Source of the DNA: Photorhabdus bodei
Lineage (GTDB): Bacteria > Pseudomonadota > Gammaproteobacteria > Enterobacterales > Enterobacteriaceae
Length of the DNA stretch: 64,000 bases
Assembly: GCF_003287735.1 (NCBI RefSeq)
Contig: NZ_NSCM01000011.1
Span: 22,931 to 86,930, forward strand
Reading direction: 5' to 3'
In this document: positions 1 through 9,748 of the stretch, one piece after another
How the letters are laid out: every line of letters begins with the position of its first letter
Position numbering within the stretch: position 1 is the stretch's first letter
Made by a program: the position numbers and the translations under genes
Notes under the pieces: generated by a model
Database searches by the model: none
What the model was told of the DNA's origin: nothing
What the model saw: the letters and a program-made list of their open reading frames with translations, nothing else

Positions 1-124
1 TTAATAATTTAACAAATAGTTGGTAAGCCATTGACGCTAGGAAAAACTTATTTTACACAGCACGGGCATTTTTACTTTAGTCACAACCAAAGGGAAATCT
101 GGACAGAGAAAACTTACAGGATTC

Positions 125-167
125 AATCTGACAGATATCTGTATAAACAATCAGTCACTGTCAGATT
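125..167. repeat. Inverted repeat downstream of rmf
   Basis: Arms at 125-134 (AATCTGACAG) and 158-167 (CTGTCAGATT) are perfect 10-bp complements around a 23-nt loop. It lies in the gene-free 241 bp at the window edge, beyond the rmf stop codon. A terminator role for rmf is possible, but no U-tract follows on the minus strand. In E. coli fabA lies on the far side of rmf, so this would be the rmf-fabA gap (inference). Confidence 0.35.
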
Positions 168-241
168 AAATTTGGGATATATATCACGTTGATAAGGAAT
201 GGAGGTCTTTCTCACCTAACCTATATCATCAGTTTGGCAGA

Positions 242-409
242 CTAAGCCATCATCGACCTGTCTTCCATCGCCTGACGCCATCCACCTAACCAATGAGAAC
301 GGGCATCTAATGAATAATAGGGACAATGCTCCCTTGGACGCCCCAAAATACCTGCATGGTACCCTCTCGACAATGCTCGTGCTAAACGATCTCGTTTCTG
401 TCTCTTCAT
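242..409 (-). CDS. rmf: Ribosome modulation factor
   Basis: A 55-residue basic protein, the usual RMF length, beginning MKRQKRDRL and containing the conserved SxWLGGWRxAM segment near the C-terminus. RMF binds 70S ribosomes in stationary phase and helps dimerise them into inactive 100S particles (family knowledge). The reading frame is open 19 codons further upstream, but the ATG at 409 is chosen because the family starts there and a GAGGT Shine-Dalgarno lies about 10 nt upstream. The gene is a single unit on the minus strand next to the pqi operon, the order found in E. coli. Identification is firm. Confidence 0.95.
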   Translation of the reverse strand: MKRQKRDRLARALSRGYHAGILGRPREHCPYYSLDARSHWLGGWRQAMEDRSMMA

Positions 410-612
410 GCTTTTATTTACCTCATAAGCTAGATCAGTAGAAAGAAAACAGTGGTCATCATTCATCCAACCACAATTTAGAAATACCCCTATAAATTTT
501 GAAAATCAAGTCAAGAAATTCATATTAATGTAATATTTGTTATATCAGTACAAAAAAAACAATAACGTATTAATAATAAAGAGAAATTTTTATCCTACTG
601 ATAATACCAATT

Positions 613-645
613 TTCTCCGAGTGCAAAAGTTTTACACTCGGAGAA
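613..645. terminator. Strong hairpin between pqiC and rmf
   Basis: TTCTCCGAGTG (613-623) pairs perfectly with CACTCGGAGAA (635-645). A further AAAA/TTTT pairing in the loop makes a very stable stem immediately after the pqiC stop codon. No clear U-run follows on the minus strand, so it may be a processed 3' end or barrier rather than a textbook intrinsic terminator. Confidence 0.5.
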
Positions 646-655
646 TGACAGAGGG

Positions 656-1219
656 TTACGATTGGGAAATTAATTGACTGGCAATAGTTTGCGCCAACTG
701 ACTCCATCCTTTTGCCAATGTGCGGACTAAATCATCGTAACCATCTTCTTCCTGTTTTAGCGCCAGATTAAAGGGCTGTTTGACGACATTCTCCTGATGC
801 GTTAATGTCCAGTAACCTTGCAAAATCACCTTACCATCATAACGACCATGAAAACTGGTGACTGTCACGTCTAGTGTATCTGGCTTATTAACCAATGGTT
901 GAGCAGAAACTAAACGCTGAGGCAATGCCATAGTTAACTCAGCTACCAGCACTTGCTGTAACTGTTGTTCAAGTGGACTTGCCCACAAGTGATTCGCCGC
1001 ACTGACATAACTAACATCACTACTTTGATACACCACACCGGAGGAGGACAGATAATCGGACAACATAACCCGTTGTACCCATAATTGGCGATCATGCTGC
1101 ACAATAGCACTCTTTTGTGATGCTATTGCTACTACCGGCAATTGATAGTAAGTTTTTTCTGGCTGACGGCTACAAGCAGAAATAAAAATCACTAAAATTA
1201 ATGCCAATCTTCTCATCAT
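656..1219 (-). CDS. pqiC: PqiC outer-membrane lipoprotein of the Pqi lipid-transport system
   Basis: A 187-residue protein with a lipoprotein signal: a basic start, a hydrophobic stretch and the lipobox ISAC with the lipidated Cys at residue 16. The body matches the PqiC/YmbA (ABC-type transport auxiliary) family. PqiC sits in the outer membrane and docks with the PqiB needle that spans the periplasm. Its start overlaps the pqiB stop by 4 bp, so the two are translationally coupled. Two adjacent ATGs are possible starts; either gives the same mature protein. It is the last gene of pqiABC. Confidence 0.93.
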   Translation of the reverse strand: MMRRLALILVIFISACSRQPEKTYYQLPVVAIASQKSAIVQHDRQLWVQRVMLSDYLSSSGVVYQSSDVSYVSAANHLWASPLEQQLQQVLVAELTMALPQRLVSAQPLVNKPDTLDVTVTSFHGRYDGKVILQGYWTLTHQENVVKQPFNLALKQEEDGYDDLVRTLAKGWSQLAQTIASQLISQS

Positions 1220-2865
1220 TTTTTAGCCTTTTTCGGTTCTGGATCTTCAATTGGCTTAGACTCAAAAACTAACGCATTGCTCTTATTATTCAACGTCCTC
1301 AGAACAGGTCGCAGTTCACTCAACACTTGATCTAATCGCTGCATATTATCCAACATCTTGTTATAAGCCGGTGAACCAGGCTGGAAACCTTGCATACTGC
1401 GGCTAAACTCCTGCAATGTTTTCTGTATATCTTTTGGCAGATCCTTGGTTTCAGGATTCGCCAGCACCTTATTCAATTCATCAAGGGTCTGTTGTGCTTT
1501 TCTGATCGCTTTCTGACTCTCTTCCAAAGTGCGAATAGCCTGATTAAACATTGGCTCAACCGGCATATTATTAATTTTGTCTAACGCTGCAATAACCTTA
1601 TGTTGAATTTGAGCAAGGCCACCACTGATTGTCGGCAATAGCGGATAACCTGCAATTTCATACGGACCGGACCACCCTTTTTCATTTGGATAGAAATCCA
1701 AATCAATAAACAGTGCCCCTGTCAGCAAGTTACCTGACTTGAGGGACGCCCGCAGACCACGTTTAGTTATGCTATTCAGCTCTTTCTCAACATCAAACCC
1801 TTCTCCTAGCTCCTTCTGAAAGCGCTCCGGTTCAATGGAGATAAGTACTGGGATACGAAAATCGTTATCTAACCGCTGTCTCATTCCCTCTGAATAGAAT
1901 GGTACTTTTGCCACAGTCCCCATACGGATACCACGGAACTCTACTGGCGCACCCGGCTGTAGCCCTCGAACAGAATCAGAGAAGAGCAACAGATAATCTT
2001 TATGTTCGGTATATAAAGAATCCTGAATGCTTCTTTGGTTGTCAAAAAGTTTGTAAGTGGCTTTTTCTTTAATTGGCTCACCCAATTCCCAACCCTTAGG
2101 CACATCAAAACTGACACCACCACCAAACAGCGTTGATAACGAAGCCATTTCAACACGTACCCCCTGAGAAGACATATCAAAGGTAATACCACTCTCTTTC
2201 CAAAAGCGGACATTGGTTGTCAACAAACCATCATAAGGTGCATTAATAAATAGCTGATATCTCATCAGATGAGATTTCGGTTCAAACTCGCTGGTTTCAA
2301 CAGAACCAACCCGATAACCACGAAACAACACCGGATCACCCGGATTGAGCTGACCCGCTTTATCACTGACCAAGATGACACGAATACCTTTTGCATCAGG
2401 TGAAGCCAATGGTGGTGAATCCAACAAATTAAATTCATCTTCTTCATCACCATTCGTTCCCGGTTGAAGCTCAATAAAAGCCCCGGACAGAAGAGTACCA
2501 AGACCAGATATTCCATCACGGCCAATCTGCGGTTTCACTACCCAGAAAGCGCTGTCACTACACAATAGATTTTCCATGCCATCATTCAGCCGAGCCTTAA
2601 TAATAACTTGACTAAGATCATCACTCAGCATGACCCTCTCAACCACGCCGACATCCACACTACGGCTTTTAATTTTAGTTTTTCCGGCTTCAATGCCCTC
2701 CGCGTTGAAGGTAATCAACGTCACTTCCGGCCCTTGGTGGTTGAAATGGTAAAACAATATCCAAGCACCTATAAGCACTGTCACAATCGGTACAATCCAG
2801 ACTGGCGACCAACTTTTAATTTTATCGATTTTAGCCTGACTCTGGTCTTCAACTTTATCCGTCAC
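1216..2865 (-). CDS. pqiB: PqiB, MCE-family periplasm-spanning lipid transport protein
   Basis: 549 residues, close to the 546 of E. coli PqiB. One membrane helix at about residues 20-42 anchors it in the inner membrane. Three MCE domains follow (roughly 45-140, 160-270 and 290-400), then a long helical C-terminus of about 130 residues. In the family, hexamers stack into a tunnel that carries lipids between the membranes, contributing to envelope integrity. It lies between pqiA (20 bp upstream) and pqiC (4-bp overlap). No defect is seen. Confidence 0.95.
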   Translation of the reverse strand: MTDKVEDQSQAKIDKIKSWSPVWIVPIVTVLIGAWILFYHFNHQGPEVTLITFNAEGIEAGKTKIKSRSVDVGVVERVMLSDDLSQVIIKARLNDGMENLLCSDSAFWVVKPQIGRDGISGLGTLLSGAFIELQPGTNGDEEDEFNLLDSPPLASPDAKGIRVILVSDKAGQLNPGDPVLFRGYRVGSVETSEFEPKSHLMRYQLFINAPYDGLLTTNVRFWKESGITFDMSSQGVRVEMASLSTLFGGGVSFDVPKGWELGEPIKEKATYKLFDNQRSIQDSLYTEHKDYLLLFSDSVRGLQPGAPVEFRGIRMGTVAKVPFYSEGMRQRLDNDFRIPVLISIEPERFQKELGEGFDVEKELNSITKRGLRASLKSGNLLTGALFIDLDFYPNEKGWSGPYEIAGYPLLPTISGGLAQIQHKVIAALDKINNMPVEPMFNQAIRTLEESQKAIRKAQQTLDELNKVLANPETKDLPKDIQKTLQEFSRSMQGFQPGSPAYNKMLDNMQRLDQVLSELRPVLRTLNNKSNALVFESKPIEDPEPKKAKK

Positions 2866-2885
2866 CTTGACACCCCTTCATTGCC

Positions 2886-4133
2886 TTATAACGAATGTTT
2901 AACGTTGGCCCTATCCCAAATTAAACGCGGATCAAATGTCATTGCCGCAAACATAGTCAGGATCACAACTAAAGTAAAAATAACTGCCCCCATAGCAGGG
3001 TAGACACTCATCAATTTCCCCATACGTACCAGTGATGACAATATTGCGATAACAAATACATCAATCATTGACCAACGGCCAACAAATTCGACAACTTCAT
3101 AAATAAAATGCATTCGGGCGGAATCCCGTTTACCGTGGCCTTTGGCATCCCAACACAACCAGCTAATTGCCAGCATTTTCAAGGATGGCACCATAATACT
3201 AGCAATAAAAATGACTAAAGCGACCGGGTACGAACCTACACTCCATAGTAATATCACTCCAGCCATAATAGTGGAGTCACTCCGATTACCTAACGATTCT
3301 GTCACCATCATTGGCATAATATTAGCAGGAATATACAGCATTAAAGCTGTCACTATCAGTGCCATTGTCCATTGTAGACTGTTGCGACGACGGGCATGCC
3401 CACGAGTATAACAACGTGTACATACCAATTGGTCTGCCGGTAAAATAGCCGTACAACACTGGCATAATCGAACACCCTGCACTAACCCCGATCTTCCTGC
3501 CTGTAACGGTATATTCACCCTAGGTGCGAGGGTTATCTGATTCCATAACCAGTGGCGATCCAGACATTGAAATGCTCTCACCTGGAGAAGACAGAACAGA
3601 CAATATGGCAAAAAACTTAAACCTAACCCAATATCACCATAAGCCATTAACTTAACGAAGCTGACTAACACCCCTGCTAGAAAGATTTCAACCATACACC
3701 AGCTTTTCATCTGGAATAAAACCCTGGCCAACCAGACTTTTATCTTCTGAGAAGTAACAACACCCTGGCACAAGAGAATAACCGCTACCATACAAAACGC
3801 AGGCACCAGTTGAACACAGAGCAAAAAGAATGTTCCCACACTGACGTAATTTTCATTAAACATCACCTGAGGGATTTGAGATAAAGTAATTTCACTGCCA
3901 ATTCCCGCCACACTCATGCTGACAAACGGAAACAGGCAAGCCATTAACAGCATAAATAATGCACTGACTGCATAACCTGTTGGCTGATGTTTAGGTTCTT
4001 TCCACCATGTGACTAATGTCGTCTTACAACGAGGACAAACTGCCTTCGTTCCCTGAACCCATTCTGGCAATGTCACCAGCAAATCACATTGAGGGCACAA
4101 TACCATTTCATGATGATGGTTACCGGAACACAA
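2886..4133 (-). CDS. pqiA: PqiA inner-membrane protein of the Pqi lipid-transport system
   Basis: A polytopic membrane protein with two zinc-ribbon-like Cys pairs in the first half (CPQC and CPRC) and another set in the middle (CQCC and CTRC), and two blocks of four hydrophobic helices, as in PqiA. It is thought to load or receive lipids for PqiB. An in-frame ATG lies at 4178, but the N-terminus aligns with E. coli PqiA only from the TTG at 4133, which has AGGGAG 7 nt upstream. I therefore use this TTG start (415 residues). First gene of pqiABC, just downstream of uup. Confidence 0.9.
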   Translation of the reverse strand: MCSGNHHHEMVLCPQCDLLVTLPEWVQGTKAVCPRCKTTLVTWWKEPKHQPTGYAVSALFMLLMACLFPFVSMSVAGIGSEITLSQIPQVMFNENYVSVGTFFLLCVQLVPAFCMVAVILLCQGVVTSQKIKVWLARVLFQMKSWCMVEIFLAGVLVSFVKLMAYGDIGLGLSFLPYCLFCLLQVRAFQCLDRHWLWNQITLAPRVNIPLQAGRSGLVQGVRLCQCCTAILPADQLVCTRCYTRGHARRRNSLQWTMALIVTALMLYIPANIMPMMVTESLGNRSDSTIMAGVILLWSVGSYPVALVIFIASIMVPSLKMLAISWLCWDAKGHGKRDSARMHFIYEVVEFVGRWSMIDVFVIAILSSLVRMGKLMSVYPAMGAVIFTLVVILTMFAAMTFDPRLIWDRANVKHSL

Positions 4134-4216
4134 GATCTTTCTCCCTGTTAAGGAAATCGGGAATATCCACAGAATCATACTCAGAAGAATTTCGCGGTAT
4201 GATTCTGCTAATTATG

Positions 4217-6133
4217 TTAACTATTAACTGTTTTCAATGTTTCCAATTCCTGCCAGCGATCAAAAGCCGCTTCTAATGCTTGCTCTTTTTGAGACAGTTC
4301 AGTCAATATTTTTTGGGTTATTACATGAGGCTGATTAAAAAAGTCAGGATCACTCACTTGAGATTGTAACTGATCAAGCTCTTCTTCCAGTTTCTCCAAC
4401 AATGATGGTAATTGCTCTAACTCTCGTAATAAATGGTAACTCATTTTGTTACGAGAATTTTTTGGCGGTTCCTTAATCTTTTCTACTTTAACTTCCGTTT
4501 GAAGTTTTTTCTTATTTTGCTGGCGCAACGATACAACCTGTTCGCGCTGTTGCTGAGCATCGTAATAACCACCAACATAATTATTGATCGCACCATTACC
4601 TTCAAAAATCCAACATTCTGTCACGGAGTTATCAACAAATTGACGATCATGACTCACCAGCAATACAGTACCTGTATAATTGTCTACCAGCTCCTCCAGC
4701 AACTCTAATGTTTCCACATCCAGATCGTTGGTTGGCTCATCAAGTACCAACAAATTACTGGGTTTCAGGAATAGACGCGCTAGTAACAATCGGTTCCTTT
4801 CACCACCAGAAAGCGCTTTAACAGGTGTCATTGCCCGTTTGGGATGAAACAGAAAATCCTGCAAATAACCCAGAACATGACGAGGACGACCATTCACCAT
4901 CACTTCCTGTTTACCTTCAGCTAGGTTATCCATTACGGTTCTTTCCGGATCAAGTGCTATCCGATGCTGATCAAAATAAGCAATTTCTAGTTTAGTACCA
5001 CAATGAACACGGCCACTATCAGATTGCAGCTCACCTAACATCAGTTTCAGTAAAGTTGTTTTGCCACAACCATTTGGTCCTACCAGTGCAATCTTATCCC
5101 CACGCTGAATTTGCACACTGAAATTATTGACCAGTTTCCTTTCACCAATTTGATAATTAACATTTTCCAGTTCAAAGACAATTTTGCCGGAACGACTCGC
5201 TTCTCCCATCTGTATTTTAGCGGTTCCCATTACTTCACGGCGTTGTGAACGCTCAATACGTAATGCCTTCAATGCCCTGACACGCCCTTCATTACGAGTA
5301 CGACGCGCTTTAATCCCCTGGCGTATCCACACTTCTTCCTGAGCCAACTTACGATCAAATTCAGCATTTTGCATCTCTTCCACACGCAACGCGTCTTCTT
5401 TGCCTTCAAGAAACTTATCGTAATTACCCGGCCACGATACTAACTTACCCCGATCCAAATCGACGATACGGGTTGCCATATTGCGAATAAATGAACGGTC
5501 ATGAGAAATGAAAACAAGGCTACCCTGAAAATCTTTCAGGAAATTCTCTAGCCATTCAATCGTATCAATATCCAAGTGGTTAGTTGGTTCATCAAGAAGC
5601 AAGACTTTTGGCAAACTAACCAACGCCCTTCCCAATGCTGCCTTACGCAACCAACCACCTGAAAGAGAAGAGAGCTTCGCTTCCGCAGGTAAAGAGAGCT
5701 GTTTCAATACGTCATTAATGCGGCTATCCAGTGACCATAACCCACGAATATCCAGCACCTCCTGCAATTCTGCCAGGCGGTTAAGGTTTTTCTCATTTGG
5801 ATCCTGCTCCACCAAGCGGGAGACCAGATGAAAAGATTTAATATATTCGGCCTGCTCCTGAACGCCTTCGGCAACAAAATCAAAAACCGTCCCTTCTATA
5901 TTACGGGGGGGATCCTGCTGTAAGCGGGCGACAACCAGATCCTGTTCGTAAATAACCTGACCATCATCCAACGGCTGCTCTTTTGCTAATACCCGTAACA
6001 AAGTAGATTTTCCAGCACCGTTACGGCCAACCAGACAAACCCTTTCATTTTCTTCTATATGCAATTCTGCATTATCAAGTAATGGTGCATCACTGAACGA
6101 CAACCACGCACCAGATAAATTTATCAATGACAT
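4217..6133 (-). CDS. uup: Uup, ABC-F family ATPase
   Basis: 638 residues (E. coli 635). Two ABC cassettes in one chain: Walker A GRNGAGKST at 36-44 and GPNGCGKTT in the second half, signature motifs LSGGW and LSGGE, and Walker B/D-loop LLLDEPTNHLD and LVLDEPTNDLD. There are no membrane segments. A C-terminal charged coiled coil (about residues 555-638) matches the DNA-binding domain of Uup. ABC-F proteins act on ribosomes or DNA rather than in transport; Uup loss raises precise excision of transposons. It starts 5 bp after rlmL ends, so the two are probably co-transcribed. Confidence 0.95.
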   Translation of the reverse strand: MSLINLSGAWLSFSDAPLLDNAELHIEENERVCLVGRNGAGKSTLLRVLAKEQPLDDGQVIYEQDLVVARLQQDPPRNIEGTVFDFVAEGVQEQAEYIKSFHLVSRLVEQDPNEKNLNRLAELQEVLDIRGLWSLDSRINDVLKQLSLPAEAKLSSLSGGWLRKAALGRALVSLPKVLLLDEPTNHLDIDTIEWLENFLKDFQGSLVFISHDRSFIRNMATRIVDLDRGKLVSWPGNYDKFLEGKEDALRVEEMQNAEFDRKLAQEEVWIRQGIKARRTRNEGRVRALKALRIERSQRREVMGTAKIQMGEASRSGKIVFELENVNYQIGERKLVNNFSVQIQRGDKIALVGPNGCGKTTLLKLMLGELQSDSGRVHCGTKLEIAYFDQHRIALDPERTVMDNLAEGKQEVMVNGRPRHVLGYLQDFLFHPKRAMTPVKALSGGERNRLLLARLFLKPSNLLVLDEPTNDLDVETLELLEELVDNYTGTVLLVSHDRQFVDNSVTECWIFEGNGAINNYVGGYYDAQQQREQVVSLRQQNKKKLQTEVKVEKIKEPPKNSRNKMSYHLLRELEQLPSLLEKLEEELDQLQSQVSDPDFFNQPHVITQKILTELSQKEQALEAAFDRWQELETLKTVNS

Positions 6134-6138
6134 AGTAA

Positions 6139-8256
6139 TTATTTTTCCTCACCAGCATGACGTAATAGCCAGCAGTTGTGAATCTGACGATTGCGGGCAA
6201 AATCCTGCGACTGGGTTTTACTGGTGATTTCTTCTGCCACCAAGCCAGCTTTTTCCAGCTCAGCAAAATCCATTTTAAAACCACGTTTATTATTAGAGAA
6301 CATCAGCGTTCCTCCACGACGCAACAAGCGCTTAAGCTGTCTCATCAACATGATATGGTCGCGTTGTACATCAAATGTATCTTCCATCCGTTTAGAATTG
6401 GAAAAAGTCGGCGGATCAATAAAAATCAAATCAAACTGTTCATTGGCCCGTGCCAACCAAGTGAGACAATCTGCCTGAATCAACCGATGCTGACGCCCGG
6501 TTAATTCATTAGCCTGTAAGTTCCGTTCAGCCCATTCAAGATAAGTGCGAGACATATCAACCGTCGTTGTTGAACGCGCGCCTCCTAATCCAGCATGTAC
6601 CGTCGCTGCTCCTGTATAGGCAAACAGATTCAGAAAATCTTTTCCTTCACTCATTTTACCTAGCATTTTTCGGGCAATACGATGATCAAGGAACAAGCCA
6701 GTGTCCAAATAGTCAGTTAAATTGACCCAGAATTTTGCGTCATACTCATTTACCAGAAAGAATTCCTGTTTTTCTGCCATTTTTTCATACTGGCTTTTGC
6801 CTTTCTGACGCTGACGAGTTTTAAGTACTAATTGATTTGATGAGAGTCCAAGAATTTGCATCGTTGCACTGATAGCATCAAATAAACGCTGACGCGCTTT
6901 ATTAGCATCAACACTTTTTGGCGGAGCATATTCCTGAATCACTACTTTATCCGCATAACGGTCAACAGCCACATTGTATTCTGGCAAATCAGCATCATAC
7001 AGACGATAACAATTAATCCCTTGCTGTTTTGCCCAGTGAGTTAATTTCTTTTCATTTTTGCGCAGGCGGTTGGCATAATCTTCCGCCACATTCACCTCTG
7101 ATGAGTGCGGTTTATCTGACAACTGATAATTTTTCTGTACGCAATCCAGTGGACCATTTTTAGCTTTAAACTCACGTTCAGCCCGTAATTGCAAGCAGCT
7201 CAGCAATTCAGGTGACGCACTAAATAGAGACAGACGCCAGCTAGGGAAACGGCTTTTCATTATCCGCCCAAACAAACTGTGTAGTGCAATCAATGCCGGC
7301 TCACTTTCCAAACGCTCACCATAAGGTGGATTACTTAATACTGTTCCAGCTGGGCCTTCTGGTAACGGATTTTCCAGACGACTGGCATCACCTTGCTGGA
7401 ACGTTATCAACTGCGCAACCCCGGCTCTACGAGCATTTGACCGAGCCATATCCAGCACTCTGCGATCAATATCAGAACCAACAAAACGGGAAGCTGTCTC
7501 CTGAAGACCTTTACAAAAGCGGATCTGCGCTTCTGTGATTACCTCACGCCAAATTTCTTCATCATGTTGCAACCAAGCAATAAAGCCCCAGTGGTTACGA
7601 TGAAGCCCAGGAGCACGATCAGCCGCCATCATTGCGGCTTCAATCAATAATGTGCCAGAACCACACATAGGATCGACCATCGGAGTACCAATCCGCCAGC
7701 CTGAACGTAGAATAATCGCAGCAGCCAGATTTTCTTTCAGTGGGGCTTGACCAGCAAGATCGCGATAACCTCGGATATGCAAACCATCACCACTCAAATC
7801 CAATGCAACACTGGCTTTCTCTTTATTCAAAAAAACATTAATGCGAACATCCGGCTGTTGCTTTGCCACATTGGGGCGTTGATCCAACTTACGAGTAAAG
7901 CTATCGACAATGGCGTCTTTAACCTTGAGTGCGCCATATTGCGTGTTACGTATCTCTTCATTTGTGCCACTGAAATGCACAGAGAAAGTACTTTCTACAG
8001 AAAAAATCTGGCTCCAATCAATAGACTGAACTCCAAGATAGAGATCTAAATCGCTATAAACATTAAATTCGTTTAGCGGTAGCAAAATACGTGATGCCAG
8101 CCTGCTCCACATCAGACTTTTATACATCACTCTACCATCACCTTGAAAATGAACTCCGCCTTGCACAATTTTGCATGATTGCGCACCCAGCATTTCCAGT
8201 TCGTTCTTCAATAATTCTTCTAATCCACGCGCCGTGCTGGCAAACAGAGAGTTCAT
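6139..8256 (-). CDS. rlmL: Bifunctional 23S rRNA methyltransferase RlmK/RlmL
   Basis: 705 residues (E. coli 702). Order: N-terminal ferredoxin-like/THUMP RNA-binding region, the RlmL methyltransferase with SAM motif DPMCGSGT and catalytic NPPYGERL, then the RlmK methyltransferase with [12 protein letters not shown] and IDPPTFSNS. The fused enzyme makes m2G2445 and m7G2069 in 23S rRNA during 50S assembly. An in-frame TTG at 8271 exists, but the ATG at 8256 matches the family start ([16 protein letters not shown]) and has GGTGAT 9 nt upstream. Confidence 0.95.
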   Translation of the reverse strand: MNSLFASTARGLEELLKNELEMLGAQSCKIVQGGVHFQGDGRVMYKSLMWSRLASRILLPLNEFNVYSDLDLYLGVQSIDWSQIFSVESTFSVHFSGTNEEIRNTQYGALKVKDAIVDSFTRKLDQRPNVAKQQPDVRINVFLNKEKASVALDLSGDGLHIRGYRDLAGQAPLKENLAAAIILRSGWRIGTPMVDPMCGSGTLLIEAAMMAADRAPGLHRNHWGFIAWLQHDEEIWREVITEAQIRFCKGLQETASRFVGSDIDRRVLDMARSNARRAGVAQLITFQQGDASRLENPLPEGPAGTVLSNPPYGERLESEPALIALHSLFGRIMKSRFPSWRLSLFSASPELLSCLQLRAEREFKAKNGPLDCVQKNYQLSDKPHSSEVNVAEDYANRLRKNEKKLTHWAKQQGINCYRLYDADLPEYNVAVDRYADKVVIQEYAPPKSVDANKARQRLFDAISATMQILGLSSNQLVLKTRQRQKGKSQYEKMAEKQEFFLVNEYDAKFWVNLTDYLDTGLFLDHRIARKMLGKMSEGKDFLNLFAYTGAATVHAGLGGARSTTTVDMSRTYLEWAERNLQANELTGRQHRLIQADCLTWLARANEQFDLIFIDPPTFSNSKRMEDTFDVQRDHIMLMRQLKRLLRRGGTLMFSNNKRGFKMDFAELEKAGLVAEEITSKTQSQDFARNRQIHNCWLLRHAGEEK

Positions 8257-8357
8257 GTTACATATCACCAAGAAAGAAAATTGTTACGCATTATAGCTAA
8301 TCTAAGTGACATGTCATAAAGTTGCGCATGTAAAAAATGTTTCATGGAGATTAACGG

Positions 8358-9473
8358 ATGATAGCTCTGTCTCGCCTGTATACCCACCCGGTAAAGTCTA
8401 TGCGTGGTTTGCAACTCTCCCATGCCTTAGTCAGTGAAAGCGGCCTTATATTTGATCGCAATTTTATGATCACAATGACAGACGGGACTTTTATTACCGC
8501 CCGTAAATATCCTCAGATGTTGTTATTTACTCCGGCTATGTTAAATAACGGTATTTATCTGCGTGCGCCCAACGGAGAAAATGCCACCGTACTTTACAGT
8601 GATTTCCTACCTGAACAACAACCTACGGAAGTATGGGGCAACCATTTTACGGCTCTCATTGCACCAGAAACCGTTAACCAATGGCTAAGTCGTTTCTTTG
8701 ACATTCCGGTGCAATTACGCTGGTTAAGCCATGAATTAACCCGCAGAGTAAAAAAACACCCCGAAATTCCATTATCATTTGCGGATGGTTATCCATTTTT
8801 ACTGATTAATGAATCCTCATTTCGTTTATTACAACAACGTTGCCCGGCCAGTATTAAATTAGAGCAATTTCGTCCAAATATTGTTATTACCGGTGCAGAA
8901 GCATTTGCAGAAGACAGTTGGCAATCAATTCAGATTGGCGAGGTTATTTTTGATTTACCCAAACCGTGTAGTCGCTGTATTCTGACAACCGTCAGCATTG
9001 ATAAAGGCATTAAAAATCCTAACGGAGAGCCATTAGCGACATTGCAATCATTCCGTACAGCAGAAAATGGTGATGTCGATTTTGGTCAGAATCTCATTGC
9101 CCGTTCAAGTGGTATTATTAGAATCGGAGATAATGTCACTATATTAGCTAAAAAAGATCCGCGTAAATATGGCAGTAGCGAAAAAATCGAAAATATTGAT
9201 TTACCAAAAATAAATGAGCAATCTGTCACTATTGAATATAACGGAAAAACCTTTACAGGTAATAATCAACAAATCATTTTAGAACAACTGGAACAACAAA
9301 AAATTAGAGTACCCTATTCATGTCGAGCGGGAATATGTGGATGCTGTAAAATATCTTTAGTTAAGGGAGAGGTTTCTCCTTTAAAAGCCACGGCGATTAA
9401 AAATGACGGCCATATTTTAGCTTGCTGTTGTGTTCCAAAGAGCAATCTTATTCTTAATAATAGCGAAGAATAG
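8358..9473 (+). CDS. ycbX: YcbX, MOSC-domain molybdenum cofactor protein with ferredoxin tail
   Basis: 371 residues. An N-terminal beta-barrel and MOSC domain (roughly 1-270) is followed by a plant-type 2Fe-2S ferredoxin domain (about 285-371) with the cluster motif [10 protein letters not shown] and a distal Cys in LACCC. E. coli YcbX uses molybdenum cofactor to reduce N-hydroxylated base analogues such as 6-hydroxylaminopurine, protecting against mutagenesis. The start has GGAG 9 nt upstream. Divergent from rlmL, in the E. coli order. Confidence 0.93.
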   Translation: MIALSRLYTHPVKSMRGLQLSHALVSESGLIFDRNFMITMTDGTFITARKYPQMLLFTPAMLNNGIYLRAPNGENATVLYSDFLPEQQPTEVWGNHFTALIAPETVNQWLSRFFDIPVQLRWLSHELTRRVKKHPEIPLSFADGYPFLLINESSFRLLQQRCPASIKLEQFRPNIVITGAEAFAEDSWQSIQIGEVIFDLPKPCSRCILTTVSIDKGIKNPNGEPLATLQSFRTAENGDVDFGQNLIARSSGIIRIGDNVTILAKKDPRKYGSSEKIENIDLPKINEQSVTIEYNGKTFTGNNQQIILEQLEQQKIRVPYSCRAGICGCCKISLVKGEVSPLKATAIKNDGHILACCCVPKSNLILNNSEE

Positions 9474-9495
9474 ATCTTTAAATTAGAATCAAACT

Positions 9496-9518
9496 AACGT
9501 GCCATAAGTTGGCACGTT
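9496..9518 (+). terminator. Hairpin downstream of ycbX
   Basis: AACGTGCC (9496-9503) and GGCACGTT (9511-9518) form an 8-bp stem with a 7-nt loop, 22 nt after the ycbX stop. The following bases are not U-rich, so terminator function is plausible but not certain. Confidence 0.45.
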
Positions 9519-9531
9519 GAACTCCAATTTC

Positions 9532-9580
9532 TCTCCCCTTCCTTCCCATTTTGGCGCTAACACCGCTTAAAAGGGAGAAA
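9532..9580 (+). repeat. Leader hairpin, copy 1 of the glycosyltransferase-associated repeat
   Basis: A pyrimidine-rich arm (TCTCCCCTT) pairs, with one bulged base, with AAGGGAGA at 9572-9579. The loop contains TTTTGGCGCTAACAC. Nearly the same element follows the first glycosyltransferase gene and a third, diverged one follows the second. The three therefore frame the duplicated genes and look like a part of the duplicated unit. They may act as terminators. Confidence 0.5.
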
Positions 9581-9748
9581 AAATCAATAAATTTTATAAA
9601 TAAATCACAATGGTGATTGTTATAACGAATTTATTATTACAATAATGAATTAATTATTACCATAATGAATTTATAACTACTGTCATAAAATGATTACACT
9701 CTAATCAGGAGCTTAAGTCACTCAGACAAAACACCAAAGGAGTAAGTC

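Noticed and set aside
2608..3003. 131-codon plus-strand frame across the pqiA/pqiB junction
   Set aside because: Antisense to two well-identified genes, with no motif.
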